A DNA stretch of 7,209 bases. It comes from Alphaproteobacteria bacterium (lineage in GTDB: Bacteria > Pseudomonadota > Alphaproteobacteria > Thalassobaculales > Thalassobaculaceae). Below are positions 1 through 5,675 of this stretch, in pieces. Location: positions 1 to 7,209 of the forward strand of contig JAPKDN010000164.1 in the NCBI GenBank assembly GCA_028822575.1, written 5' to 3'. The notes beneath the pieces were generated by a model. That model saw only the letters and a list, made by a program, of their open reading frames with translations. It made no database searches and was not told where the DNA came from. The position numbers and the translations under genes were made by a program. Each line of letters begins with the position of its first letter. Within the stretch, counting starts at the first letter, position 1.

Positions 1-97
1 CGATCAGGCCCGGATCATGGACGGCGAACCGGTAACCGACCCCAAGGCCTTCGCGCGGCGGATGTCCAAAATTATGGAAACGGGGCTGGTGGGGTAA
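1..97 (+). CDS. C-terminal end of an unidentified protein (partial)
   Basis: Reading from base 2, an open frame gives 31 residues and stops at TAA 95-97. The peptide begins DQARIMDGEPVTDPKAFARR and ends with KIMETGLVG. Its soluble, charged, coding-like character and its position at the window edge suggest the end of a longer gene whose body lies to the left. I do not recognise the family from so few residues. It ends 38 bp before the stop of the minus-strand TPR-GSCFA gene, so the two genes are convergent. No hairpin with a T-tract is visible between them. Confidence 0.5.
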   Translation, partial: DQARIMDGEPVTDPKAFARRMSKIMETGLVG

Positions 98-135
98 GAG
101 GCGGCGGTTCAGGGACGAATTGTCTAGATACCTCT

Positions 136-1686
136 TTATGGCAAGGCGTGACGCAAACTCGCGCGTTCGGCTTGACCGTCAGCGCTTATCCGCGTCAGCG
201 CATGGTCGCCGAACGTCTCGACAAACAACTCAACGATCAAACGGACGACGTCGGCGTTGACATGACGGCTGTTCCCGTCGTCATCCCCGAATGAACGACC
301 GGCCCTATGGGCGCCGAACCATCGGACAATTTCGAAAGATGGCCAATAGACCAGGCGCGGGTCAGCAGCGCGCGCCAACTGATCGGCGGCGGCGCGAAGA
401 ATTGACTTGGACACACTGTCGGCAATTATCGCGGACTTGTATTCAAAGGTTGCGTTAAGCGGAACCGGGGACACTGTATAAACAAGCCTTGCATTTGGTT
501 TGCGTGCCAAAAGAATTGACGCCACAGACTGCATATTTTGGAAATTTTCTTCAACCGTCGTGGTACGAAATTGGTATAAGCTAGATAATCCGAGCATCCC
601 TATTTCCGAACTGTCGGCATTGAACACGAACTTGCCTGATATAGCTTCGAATAAGCATGGCGCCACGCCCAATGTGTATACGAACAAGTCTGCGCCATCG
701 AATACTGCTCGGGTGGCATCCTTATCGAGTTTCGCAAAGTACCGTGAGAAACTTGGATAAAGCTCCGGCACTTCACCCGCTTCATAGAGCCAATCAAGAA
801 AATATCGATTTGCATAGGTACTATTTAGAATTTCGGCGAAGCCGATATGCTGGGTCTCTACTCCCAGCACACTGAGTTCACGGGCAAGGTTCTCGGCGAA
901 GCAGGAGCCCAGCGTCACAACTTTTGTATTTGGGCCCAACTGAATGGCGTTCTTATCTATTTCCGCCAGAATGAAGTCTCGGGCCAATTGGCGAGGATTG
1001 TCGAACAATTCCCGCGCTCTTGGCCATTTCGCCACCGGTCGCCGGTTCCCATCGCTTTCAACCCTATCGATGGCTGCTAAAATCGCGCGCGCCCGCGATA
1101 TTTCCGCGCTTTTGGGGTCAACGGCAAGACAATGATGCCGGGCAGCAGCGAGAGCGCCTTTATCCACCAGACATTGAGCCAACGCGACACGCGTTTTTTG
1201 ATGGTTGGGGTCTATTTCGATCGCTTTGGAAAAAGCCTCTATCGCCAAATCGCCCCGAGACATCTGATAGTGACATTGACCAATGCCGATCAAAATTTCA
1301 AGGGTCGCCCCATCGCTATTGCGGGCCTCTTCCAAAACTTCTAAAGCCGATGCTATTTCTTGATTCAACAGACGCACAAATCCAAGCTGAACCAAAAGAG
1401 CGGTTGGTCCCCGTTTGCGCTTAATGTGGTGCTGAATCACAAGAGACGCTTTTTCCAATTGCCCTTGCTCGGCAAGAGATCGTGAAAGGTACAGCACGGC
1501 TTCGGCGTTGTTGGTGTCACACAGATAGGCCCGTTCTATCCAGTTGCTGGCATCCGCCCATTGCCTCTGGTTGTATCGAACCGCCCCCAGCTCGAACCAA
1601 GTCATTGCAGCCGCCGGGTCATTTAGGACAGCTAACCGCAAGTTATTTTGTGAAAGGGCTCGATTTGACAATTTTAGTCCAATCAA
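136..1686 (-). CDS. TPR repeat protein with C-terminal GSCFA (SGNH-hydrolase-like) domain
   Basis: The 516-residue product has two parts. Residues about 25-195 form five consecutive TPR units of 34 residues (starting near 25, 60, 94, 128 and 162; for example AIEAFSKAIEIDPN). Residues about 251-490 form a GSCFA domain. Its signature block TLGSCFAENLARE carries the presumed nucleophile Ser261. It is followed by DLFVYTLGVAPCLFE (333-347), LVYTVSPVPLNATF (401-414), YWPSFEIV (447-454) and a closing D470/H475 block (DGNSRHVN). GSCFA belongs to the SGNH/GDSL hydrolase clan; its substrate is not established, and an acyl-ester or glycan-modifying role is inference. There is no signal peptide or membrane segment, so it is probably cytoplasmic, with the TPRs recruiting a partner. 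The frame opens with TTG at 1686, just after an in-frame TGA, and no good ribosome site is visible. ATG at 1605 (Met28) is an alternative, but it would cut into the first TPR. Base composition is lower in GC than in neighbouring genes, a possible sign of transfer. Confidence 0.88.
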   Translation of the reverse strand: MIGLKLSNRALSQNNLRLAVLNDPAAAMTWFELGAVRYNQRQWADASNWIERAYLCDTNNAEAVLYLSRSLAEQGQLEKASLVIQHHIKRKRGPTALLVQLGFVRLLNQEIASALEVLEEARNSDGATLEILIGIGQCHYQMSRGDLAIEAFSKAIEIDPNHQKTRVALAQCLVDKGALAAARHHCLAVDPKSAEISRARAILAAIDRVESDGNRRPVAKWPRARELFDNPRQLARDFILAEIDKNAIQLGPNTKVVTLGSCFAENLARELSVLGVETQHIGFAEILNSTYANRYFLDWLYEAGEVPELYPSFSRYFAKLDKDATRAVFDGADLFVYTLGVAPCLFEAISGKFVFNADSSEIGMLGLSSLYQFRTTTVEENFQNMQSVASILLARKPNARLVYTVSPVPLNATFEYKSAIIADSVSKSILRAAADQLARAADPRLVYWPSFEIVRWFGAHRAGRSFGDDDGNSRHVNADVVRLIVELFVETFGDHALTRISADGQAERASLRHALP

Positions 1687-1828
1687 GTTTCAGGTTAAGG
1701 CATTTAATTAGTTAATTTGTTATGTTTTAATGACCGTTCAATATGGGATCCCTCATCTCAGTTCCACAAAGGCTTCGTGAACCTCATCGAAACTAAGGTT
1801 TTTCCATCTGTAACGCCAGATGATCGGG
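1687..1828 (-). promoter_or_regulatory. AT-rich leader between the dehydrogenase and TPR-GSCFA genes
   Basis: This 142-bp gap separates two minus-strand genes. Bases about 1690-1745 are strongly AT-rich, unlike their surroundings, and on the minus strand a TTGAAC hexamer (1741-1736) could act as a -35 element; no convincing -10 stands out at ideal spacing. A CATCTG/CAGATG inverted repeat (arms 1805-1810 and 1817-1822, 6-nt loop) lies just downstream of the dehydrogenase stop, but on the minus strand it is followed by A residues rather than T, so it is not a standard intrinsic terminator. I infer a separate promoter for the TPR-GSCFA gene here, without firm proof. Confidence 0.3.
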
Positions 1829-3085
1829 TTAGAAGCGATTTACCCGAAACGGCTGGATCATCGCTTTTTCACTTTTTCCATCCACTAAATCCGCCAACAA
1901 CCGTCCTGTGACCGCCGCTTGCGTCAATCCAAGATGGCCGTGCCCAAACCCATAGAACACATTACCGACCCTGGGTGAGGCTGAGATCACCGGGATCGTA
2001 TCCGGGGTTGCGGGGCGGTGGCCAGCCCATTCGGTCTTGCCCTCGACCCGCGCCGCGTCGGCCAGTGACGGCAGCACACGGCGGGCTTTTTTCAATAACA
2101 CCTTCGCCCGCACCATATTGGGTTCCGCCTCCAGGCCGCCCATCTCCACGGTGCCGGCAAGGCGCAGGCCAACGGACATCGGCGTCATGACAAACTGATC
2201 CTCGGCCATGATCAGCATCCGGCGCAGCCTGACCTCCGCAGCCGGCAGGGTAACGTGATAACCCCGCTCACTTTCCAGCGAGACCCTGTCGCCGAGCCAG
2301 CCGGCGACGCGCTTGGACCAAGCACCGGCGCATACCACGAGCTGGTCAACGGCGTGTCCTCCCGCGCTGGTCTCAAGCGCCGACACGCGCGCCGCCTCGA
2401 TCCGCACCCCGTTAACCTCTGCCCGAATAATCTCACCACCGTCGGCAACAAACCGCTCGGCCATGCCGGTGACGATGCGTTTGGGGTCAAGCACATGGCC
2501 CCAACCCGGCATCAGCACGCCGCGCGTGAAGCCGGGCCCGATATCGGGCTCCAGCTGTCGGATCTCTTCCGGGCCAAGCTCATGGGCCTCAACCCCGCGT
2601 TCGCGGCGCAACTTCCAGGAAAGCGCGTCAGCGCGATAGCCTTTCTCGGTGCGATACAGGGTTAGAGCTCCGTTGGTCTTGACCTGATTCTCCAGATTCG
2701 ACGCAGCAAGCAGCGGCGCCCAATCGGCACGCGCCCGGTCGTTCAAGGCGGCCTGGGCATCGGCGATCTCGACCACGCGCTTGATGTTCCCGGCCCGCCA
2801 AAATCGCCACAGCCAGGGGGCAAGTCGCGGCAGATGAGCCGGGCGTATCGCCAGCGGCCCTTCTGGATCAAGGAGCCATCCCGGCACTTTCCAAATCGTG
2901 TTCGGCTGCGAGACCGGCTGCATCTCGGTTACCGCCATGCCGCCGGCATTGCCAAACGACGTCGCCTCGCCCGGACCAAGCCGGTCAACCACCGTGACCC
3001 GGTGACCGTCGCGCTGAAGAGTTAGCGCGGTCGCGATCCCAACGACACCCGCGCCAATCACCTTGACATGCCCCCGCTCCACCAT
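1829..3085 (-). CDS. FAD-dependent D-amino-acid dehydrogenase (DadA/DAO family)
   Basis: The 418-residue product matches the size of small-subunit D-amino-acid dehydrogenases. An N-terminal Rossmann dinucleotide fold is clear: VIGAGVVG (residues 9-16, GxGxxG) with Asp34 ending the second strand (VTVVDR), then SFGNAGGMAV (43-52). Further family marks are VVCAGAWS (250-257), RGYHVTLP (274-281), GHRPATPDTIPVI (355-367) and the FAD-contacting GFGHGHLGLTQA (379-390). Such enzymes oxidise D-amino acids to 2-oxo acids and ammonia and pass electrons to the respiratory chain at the inner face of the membrane. The true substrate is not readable here; related members act on D-hydroxyproline or other amines. 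No alanine racemase (dadX) or hydroxyproline-pathway gene is adjacent. The ATG at 3085 is preceded by AAGGAG with six bases between, a strong ribosome site, so the start is secure. It is the first of two minus-strand genes. Confidence 0.9.
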   Translation of the reverse strand: MVERGHVKVIGAGVVGIATALTLQRDGHRVTVVDRLGPGEATSFGNAGGMAVTEMQPVSQPNTIWKVPGWLLDPEGPLAIRPAHLPRLAPWLWRFWRAGNIKRVVEIADAQAALNDRARADWAPLLAASNLENQVKTNGALTLYRTEKGYRADALSWKLRRERGVEAHELGPEEIRQLEPDIGPGFTRGVLMPGWGHVLDPKRIVTGMAERFVADGGEIIRAEVNGVRIEAARVSALETSAGGHAVDQLVVCAGAWSKRVAGWLGDRVSLESERGYHVTLPAAEVRLRRMLIMAEDQFVMTPMSVGLRLAGTVEMGGLEAEPNMVRAKVLLKKARRVLPSLADAARVEGKTEWAGHRPATPDTIPVISASPRVGNVFYGFGHGHLGLTQAAVTGRLLADLVDGKSEKAMIQPFRVNRF

Positions 3086-3160
3086 GCGCCACTCCTTCGT
3101 TGAGATTTCCTGTTACACTTTAACGGTCGATGCCACGGGCCTAGCGATTTTTCCACTGCC

Positions 3161-3177
3161 CGTCATCCCGTGATCCG
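3161..3177 (+). repeat. Short CGTCATCCCG-type intergenic repeat, shortened copy
   Basis: CGTCATCCCGTGATCCG resembles the widespread proteobacterial intergenic motif of the form CGTCATCCCGGACTTGATCCGGG, but with about five bases missing at the centre. A fuller copy in the same orientation occurs at 3244-3267. It lies about 80 bp upstream of the dehydrogenase start. The consensus comes from memory, not from a search. Confidence 0.4.
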
Positions 3178-3207
3178 ACGCAGTCACACCACGATGGCAC
3201 CACCAAC

Positions 3208-3240
3208 GCCGTGAGAACCATGGCTCACTTCCGCCACGGC
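3208..3240. repeat. Nested inverted repeat
   Basis: GCCGTG (3208-3213) pairs with CACGGC (3235-3240), and the inner GTGAG (3211-3215) can alternatively pair with CTCAC (3224-3228). The two pairings share bases and exclude each other. It sits between two repeat copies and has no T-tract on either side, so it is more likely part of the repeat mosaic than a terminator. Confidence 0.35.
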
Positions 3241-3243
3241 ACC

Positions 3244-3267
3244 CGTCTTCCCGGACTTGGTCCGTGG
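3244..3267 (+). repeat. CGTCATCCCGGACTTG-type intergenic repeat
   Basis: The segment opens CGTCTTCCCGGACTTGGTCC and continues GTGG. It carries a perfect hairpin, CGGAC (3252-3256) and GTCCG (3260-3264), with a 3-nt loop. It is a close match to the dispersed palindromic motif also found, shortened, at 3161-3177. Confidence 0.45.
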
Positions 3268-3287
3268 CCGAAGCCTGACCCCTCTTA

Positions 3288-3345
3288 TCGTGACAGTCGG
3301 TGAATTACGACGACGGTTCACCGAGAAAGCTCCACTATCCGTCAC
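3288..3345 (-). repeat. 58-bp palindromic element, copy 1
   Basis: Read on the minus strand, this segment starts GTGACGGATAGTGGAGC and ends TGTCACGA. It aligns without gaps over 58 bases to the element at 7018-7075 (38 of 58 identical) and to that at 4256-4313 (38 of 58). Its minus-strand start CGTGACGGATAGTGGAGC (from 3346) matches the reverse complement of the right end of the 7018 copy at 16 of 18 bases. The family therefore has shared terminal inverted repeats around GTGACGGATAG, as in a miniature or palindromic intergenic element. Confidence 0.6.
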
Positions 3346-3488
3346 GAGATTCCACTTCAGGCGTCGCCCCCTCACCCTCTCATCCAGCCAAAGGGCGGGA
3401 CCCATGCAGCTGAATTTTCGAGGTGATTGGTATCGCGGTCGAAGCCACGATTGATCCGACGAGGCCTCGCCGACGCCGGAGGAGCGGG

Positions 3489-3519
3489 TCCCGCCCTCAA
3501 TCGGGATGAGAGGTTTTTT
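3489..3519 (+). terminator. Weak hairpin with T6 tract
   Basis: TCCCG (3489-3493) can pair with CGGGA (3502-3506), or CCTC (3495-3498) with GAGG (3510-3513); the second stem abuts six T residues (3514-3519). The stems are short, and no plus-strand gene lies immediately upstream, so this is either a relic terminator or chance. Confidence 0.25.
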
Positions 3520-3537
3520 ATGGACGGGCACCCACCG

Positions 3538-3720
3538 TCACTTGATCTTGAAATGATTGCGCAGGGCGGGCAGACAAGGAAAATCAGGATGGCGGAGAGC
3601 AGGAACTGCGCGACGCCTATCCCGGTCATGAAATACGGGATCACCAGCTAAAAGCTGAAGAGGGCACTCCGCTCGTGGATACCGAAAAGACAGGCTTGTA
3701 TCTGATCCAGCCCCCATAAT
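3538..3720 (-). pseudogene. Decayed C-terminal tail of a membrane-protein gene
   Basis: On the minus strand from 3647, one frame encodes an almost uncharged run, LVIPYFMTGIGVAQFLLSAI followed by LIFLV, which looks like a transmembrane helix with its flanks. The codons just upstream in the same frame read HERSALFSF and are cut from the helix by a TAG at 3650-3648. After the helix, a one-base shift near 3575 gives CLPALRNHFKIK and a TGA at 3540-3538, a natural-looking basic cytoplasmic tail. Joining these pieces needs one stop removed and one frameshift, as expected of an old pseudogene. The family is not recognisable and the upstream part cannot be reconstructed by eye. A chance hydrophobic frame is the alternative. 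Confidence 0.35.
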
Positions 3721-3931
3721 GGCCCGAAGCCAGCGCATGATCCAGCCCAAACGACTGGGCATACTCACTTTGACATTACCGAGGCGCGCCACTTGTACGG
3801 GGTCACACGCCCCCGGCTCGATACCGAAGCAGTCTAGTCGAGGAAGTTCTGGTTTGAAGTCCGGATGAGCGAATCCCGGCACCAGCCTGCAGACCGTCGG
3901 TCCCATCGCGAAGATCGAACGGGCCTTGATT

Positions 3932-3964
3932 GCAGTAAAAACCGCACGTTTTCAAACGTGGTTT
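3932..3964 (-). terminator. Strong hairpin with T5 tract on the minus strand
   Basis: CACGTTT (3945-3951) and AAACGTG (3954-3960) form a perfect 7-bp stem, and AAAC (3939-3942) can extend it by pairing with GTTT (3961-3964) across a 2-nt bulge. Read on the minus strand, the hairpin is followed by CGG and five T residues, like an intrinsic terminator. No intact minus-strand gene lies upstream of it, so it may be a relic of a lost gene. Confidence 0.35.
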
Positions 3965-4158
3965 GATCGAAATTCGCATTGCCCAAGAACACCGTCTTAT
4001 CACTGGGTAAGGACTTGGAAAATCCTCCCCGTCCCCCTCTAACCATTTCCGTTCGGCCAGCATCTCCACCGCCCACGCGTTCCAAACATCACGACCCTAG
4101 GCGAAACAGGCGAGGATCGTGATGCTTGTTCGAGGCAGAGAAGCTCCTAGCGGGCTGG

Positions 4159-4190
4159 TTGAGAGGCGAACAGTGTTGAGCATATATATT
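4159..4190 (+). promoter_or_regulatory. Possible sigma-70-like promoter in an AT-rich patch
   Basis: TTGAGA (4159-4164) is followed, 18 bases later, by TATATA (4183-4188), within the only markedly AT-rich patch of this region (about 4176-4197). It points towards pyrF but lies about 500 bp upstream of the pyrF start, with repeats between, so any transcript would have a long leader. This is hexamer similarity only. Confidence 0.2.
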
Positions 4191-4220
4191 TACAAATCTG
4201 CGTCCCCAGCGAACACCCGG

Positions 4221-4238
4221 GCCTATGCCGGCACAGGC
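4221..4238. repeat. 18-bp near-perfect palindrome
   Basis: GCCTATGCCGGCACAGGC equals its own reverse complement except for one pair of positions (A4225 against C4234). It could be an operator for a dimeric regulator or a piece of the palindromic repeats that crowd this region. It is 18 bp left of the second 58-bp element. Confidence 0.35.
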
Positions 4239-4255
4239 GCCTGAAGCGTGTCCAC

Positions 4256-4313
4256 ATGACGGATGGTGAAGCGCTTTTGGAGACCTGCCGTCATGATCTG
4301 CCAGCCGTCACGC
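4256..4313 (+). repeat. 58-bp palindromic element, copy 2
   Basis: The segment opens ATGACGGATGGTGAAGCG and ends GCCAGCCGTCACGC. It aligns without gaps to 7018-7075 with 40 of 58 identities; 14 of the 18 differences are transitions, which fits decay of a common ancestor. Its ends are inverted (TGACGGATGG against CCAGCCGTCA, nine of ten paired). The shared core TCATGATC (4291-4298) is identical in copy 3. Confidence 0.62.
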
Positions 4314-4406
4314 GCGCCTGCTCTTACGTCGCCGCGGCTTTCGTCAGGGATGCGGGTAAGGACGCGGATTGACCATTTACGCGACCCCCGACTCAGCCAT
4401 CACCCT

Positions 4407-4500
4407 CCGTCACCCCAGCGAGAACTAGGACTAAATCAACGCCTGACCGCAGTCCCAGATTTCAACCGATATTGAGCCCCAACTTTTGCTGGCACGACAG
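4407..4500. repeat. Degenerate inverted pair of CGTCACCCCAGC-type repeats
   Basis: The left arm (4407-4430, opening CCGTCACCCCAGCGAGAAC) and the right arm (4477-4500, opening CCCCAACTTTTGCTGGCACG) face each other and match at 14 of 24 positions when inverted. Each arm is itself a worn copy of the common proteobacterial palindrome in which CCAGCGAAAGCTGG pairs with itself. The 46-bp middle shows no gene. It looks like an old miniature or REP-like element about 200 bp upstream of pyrF. Confidence 0.45.
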
Positions 4501-4611
4501 TTTTCTGGCGCAGGTTCCTTATTTGGAGTCCGACAATGGGTACCCGTGTCTTGCTGCTAAAAAAGGTGGCCTTAAAACCAGGAACCACCAAAACCCCGCC
4601 CGCCCTTCCCC

Positions 4612-4647
4612 GCGACCCCGTGGGCTCCGTGGACTCCATGGACACCG
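4612..4647 (+). repeat. 9-bp tandem repeat, three to four units
   Basis: Three adjoining 9-mers, TGGGCTCCG, TGGACTCCA and TGGACACCG (4621-4647), differ from a TGGACTCCG consensus at one or two positions. A more worn unit, GCGACCCCG (4612-4620), precedes them. It sits 50 bp upstream of the pyrF start. CTCCG (4625-4629) and CGGAG (4646-4650) could also pair as a weak hairpin. Confidence 0.5.
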
Positions 4648-4686
4648 GAGGCGAATCGCCGTATCTGATCTCGATAAGGTAAATTT

Positions 4687-4693
4687 GGGAGAG
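4687..4693 (+). promoter_or_regulatory. Ribosome binding site of pyrF
   Basis: GGGAGAG lies four bases before GTG at 4698-4700. It supports the GTG start, since the next in-frame ATG (Met45) falls after the essential GLDPY motif. Confidence 0.6.
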
Positions 4694-4697
4694 ACAC

Positions 4698-5630
4698 GTG
4701 GCGGAGACTTCCAGCGCGTTGCATTTTGGTGACCAATTAATCACCCGGGTGCGGGCCCTCGGCAACCCGCTTTGTGTCGGGCTTGACCCGTATCTAGACA
4801 AAATTCCACCGTTGTTTTGCGACGGGCCGATGACCCCGGAGGATGAACGCACCGCACCTGCGGTTGGAGGTTTTCTGACAGCGGTGCTGGACCGCCTGGA
4901 AGGCCGGGTCGCGATCGTTAAACCACAATCTGCGTTTTTTGAACGCATGGGCTGGCGCGGGATCAAGATGTTGGACAAGGTGGTGCGGCACGCCCATGAC
5001 CGGGGCCTGCTGGTGTTGATGGACGCCAAGCGTGGCGATATCGGCTCCACCGCGACGGCTTATGCCAAGGCCTATCTCGCCGATGACGCACCGCTGCGCT
5101 CGGAAGCTCTGACCATAAGCCCGTTTCTAGGGCGCGACACTCTGGAGCCGTATCTCACTGTCGCCCGGAATAATGGCACCGGGGTTTTCATCTTGGTAAA
5201 GACCAGTAATCCTGGTTCTGGCGACTACCAGGACCTGCAAATAGGCAAACAGTCGCTCTCGGAGCGGATCGCCAGGTCCCTGGCCAGTTTGTCCGATGAT
5301 ATGCGTGGCCCTAAGACCGGTTGGTCCTCGCTTGGCATTGTTGTCGGCGCCACCTATCCTAAACAGGGTCTGCAATTGCGCGAAATCCTGCCGAATGTTC
5401 CGTTCCTAATCCCCGGCTATGGCGCCCAGGGCGGCGGCGCGGATGACGCGGTCAGGACCTTTGTCACGGGCCCAAGCGGCCCGGAAGGCGGGATCGTTAA
5501 TTCTTCGCGCGCGGTCCTGTTCCCCAGCGATGCCAAAACCGAGGACGCGCGTGTCTGGGAGAACGCCATCGACGGGGCGGTCGATCAAGCCGTCGATGAT
5601 TTGCGCAAGGCTCTGGCGCGGCGCGGCTGA
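4698..5630 (+). CDS. pyrF: Orotidine-5'-phosphate decarboxylase, long (type 2) form
   Basis: The 310-residue cytoplasmic enzyme decarboxylates OMP to UMP, the last step of de novo pyrimidine synthesis. Its (beta/alpha)8-barrel motifs occur in order: LCVGLDPYLDKIP (25-37, with Asp30), VAIVKPQSAFFE (71-82, with Lys75), the catalytic LVLMDAKRGDIGSTA (105-119) with Asp109, Lys111 and Asp114, ALTISPFLGRDTLEPYL (137-153), ILVKTSNPGSGDYQ (165-178), GIVVGATYPKQ (213-223) and the phosphate-binding FLIPGYGAQGGGADD (236-250). The loop GGIVNSSRAVLFP (264-276) ends the site. Length and motif spacing fit the long family-2 enzymes (about 270-310 residues) rather than the roughly 230-residue form. The catalytic residues are all present, so it should be active. 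The start is GTG with GGGAGAG upstream. An enolase-superfamily gene follows after 45 bp on the same strand, possibly in one transcript. Confidence 0.95.
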   Translation: MAETSSALHFGDQLITRVRALGNPLCVGLDPYLDKIPPLFCDGPMTPEDERTAPAVGGFLTAVLDRLEGRVAIVKPQSAFFERMGWRGIKMLDKVVRHAHDRGLLVLMDAKRGDIGSTATAYAKAYLADDAPLRSEALTISPFLGRDTLEPYLTVARNNGTGVFILVKTSNPGSGDYQDLQIGKQSLSERIARSLASLSDDMRGPKTGWSSLGIVVGATYPKQGLQLREILPNVPFLIPGYGAQGGGADDAVRTFVTGPSGPEGGIVNSSRAVLFPSDAKTEDARVWENAIDGAVDQAVDDLRKALARRG

Positions 5631-5675
5631 TCGCGGCACTGTGAGCCTCACACGCCAAAGCCCCCGAGAGATTCC

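Larger units (their letters stand above)
3086..4697. other. Gene-poor, repeat-rich stretch of about 1.6 kb
   Basis: No reading frame here has family motifs, a good ribosome site or a plausible protein character along its whole length. Open frames on both strands overlap one another, and their products are rich in Arg, Ser and Pro, as expected from chance translation of GC-rich non-coding DNA. The stretch contains two 58-bp palindromic elements, two CGTCATCCCGG-type repeats, several hairpins, a 9-bp tandem repeat and one likely gene remnant, listed separately. It lies between the divergent starts of the dehydrogenase gene (minus) and pyrF (plus), so their promoters must be at its two ends. Confidence 0.7.

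Noticed and set aside
98..135. Possible bidirectional terminator between the convergent genes
   Set aside because: No inverted repeat with a T-tract can be drawn in these 38 bases.
1020..1424. Plus-strand open frame of 134 codons inside the TPR-GSCFA gene
   Set aside because: It is antisense to the TPR repeats and has no ribosome site or recognisable motif.
2255..2665. Plus-strand open frame of 136 codons inside the dehydrogenase gene
   Set aside because: It is antisense to a gene with clear FAD-enzyme motifs and is explained by the codon bias of the opposite strand.
3184..3531. Minus-strand open frame of 115 codons in the gene-poor stretch
   Set aside because: It runs through the repeat copies at 3244-3267 and 3288-3345, so the frame is repeat sequence translated by chance.
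3936..4001. Minus-strand peptide with pentapeptide-repeat-like text (NANFDQTTFENVRF)
   Set aside because: Only about three five-residue units fit, the frame loses the pattern on both sides, and half of it lies in the palindrome at 3939-3964.
4472..4732. Plus-strand open frame of 86 codons overlapping the pyrF start in another frame
   Set aside because: It passes through the 9-bp tandem repeat, has no ribosome site or motif, and clashes with the pyrF start.
4436..5050. Minus-strand open frame of 204 codons across the pyrF start
   Set aside because: It is antisense to the well-supported pyrF gene and crosses the repeat region; its product is Arg/Ser/Pro-rich without domain motifs.
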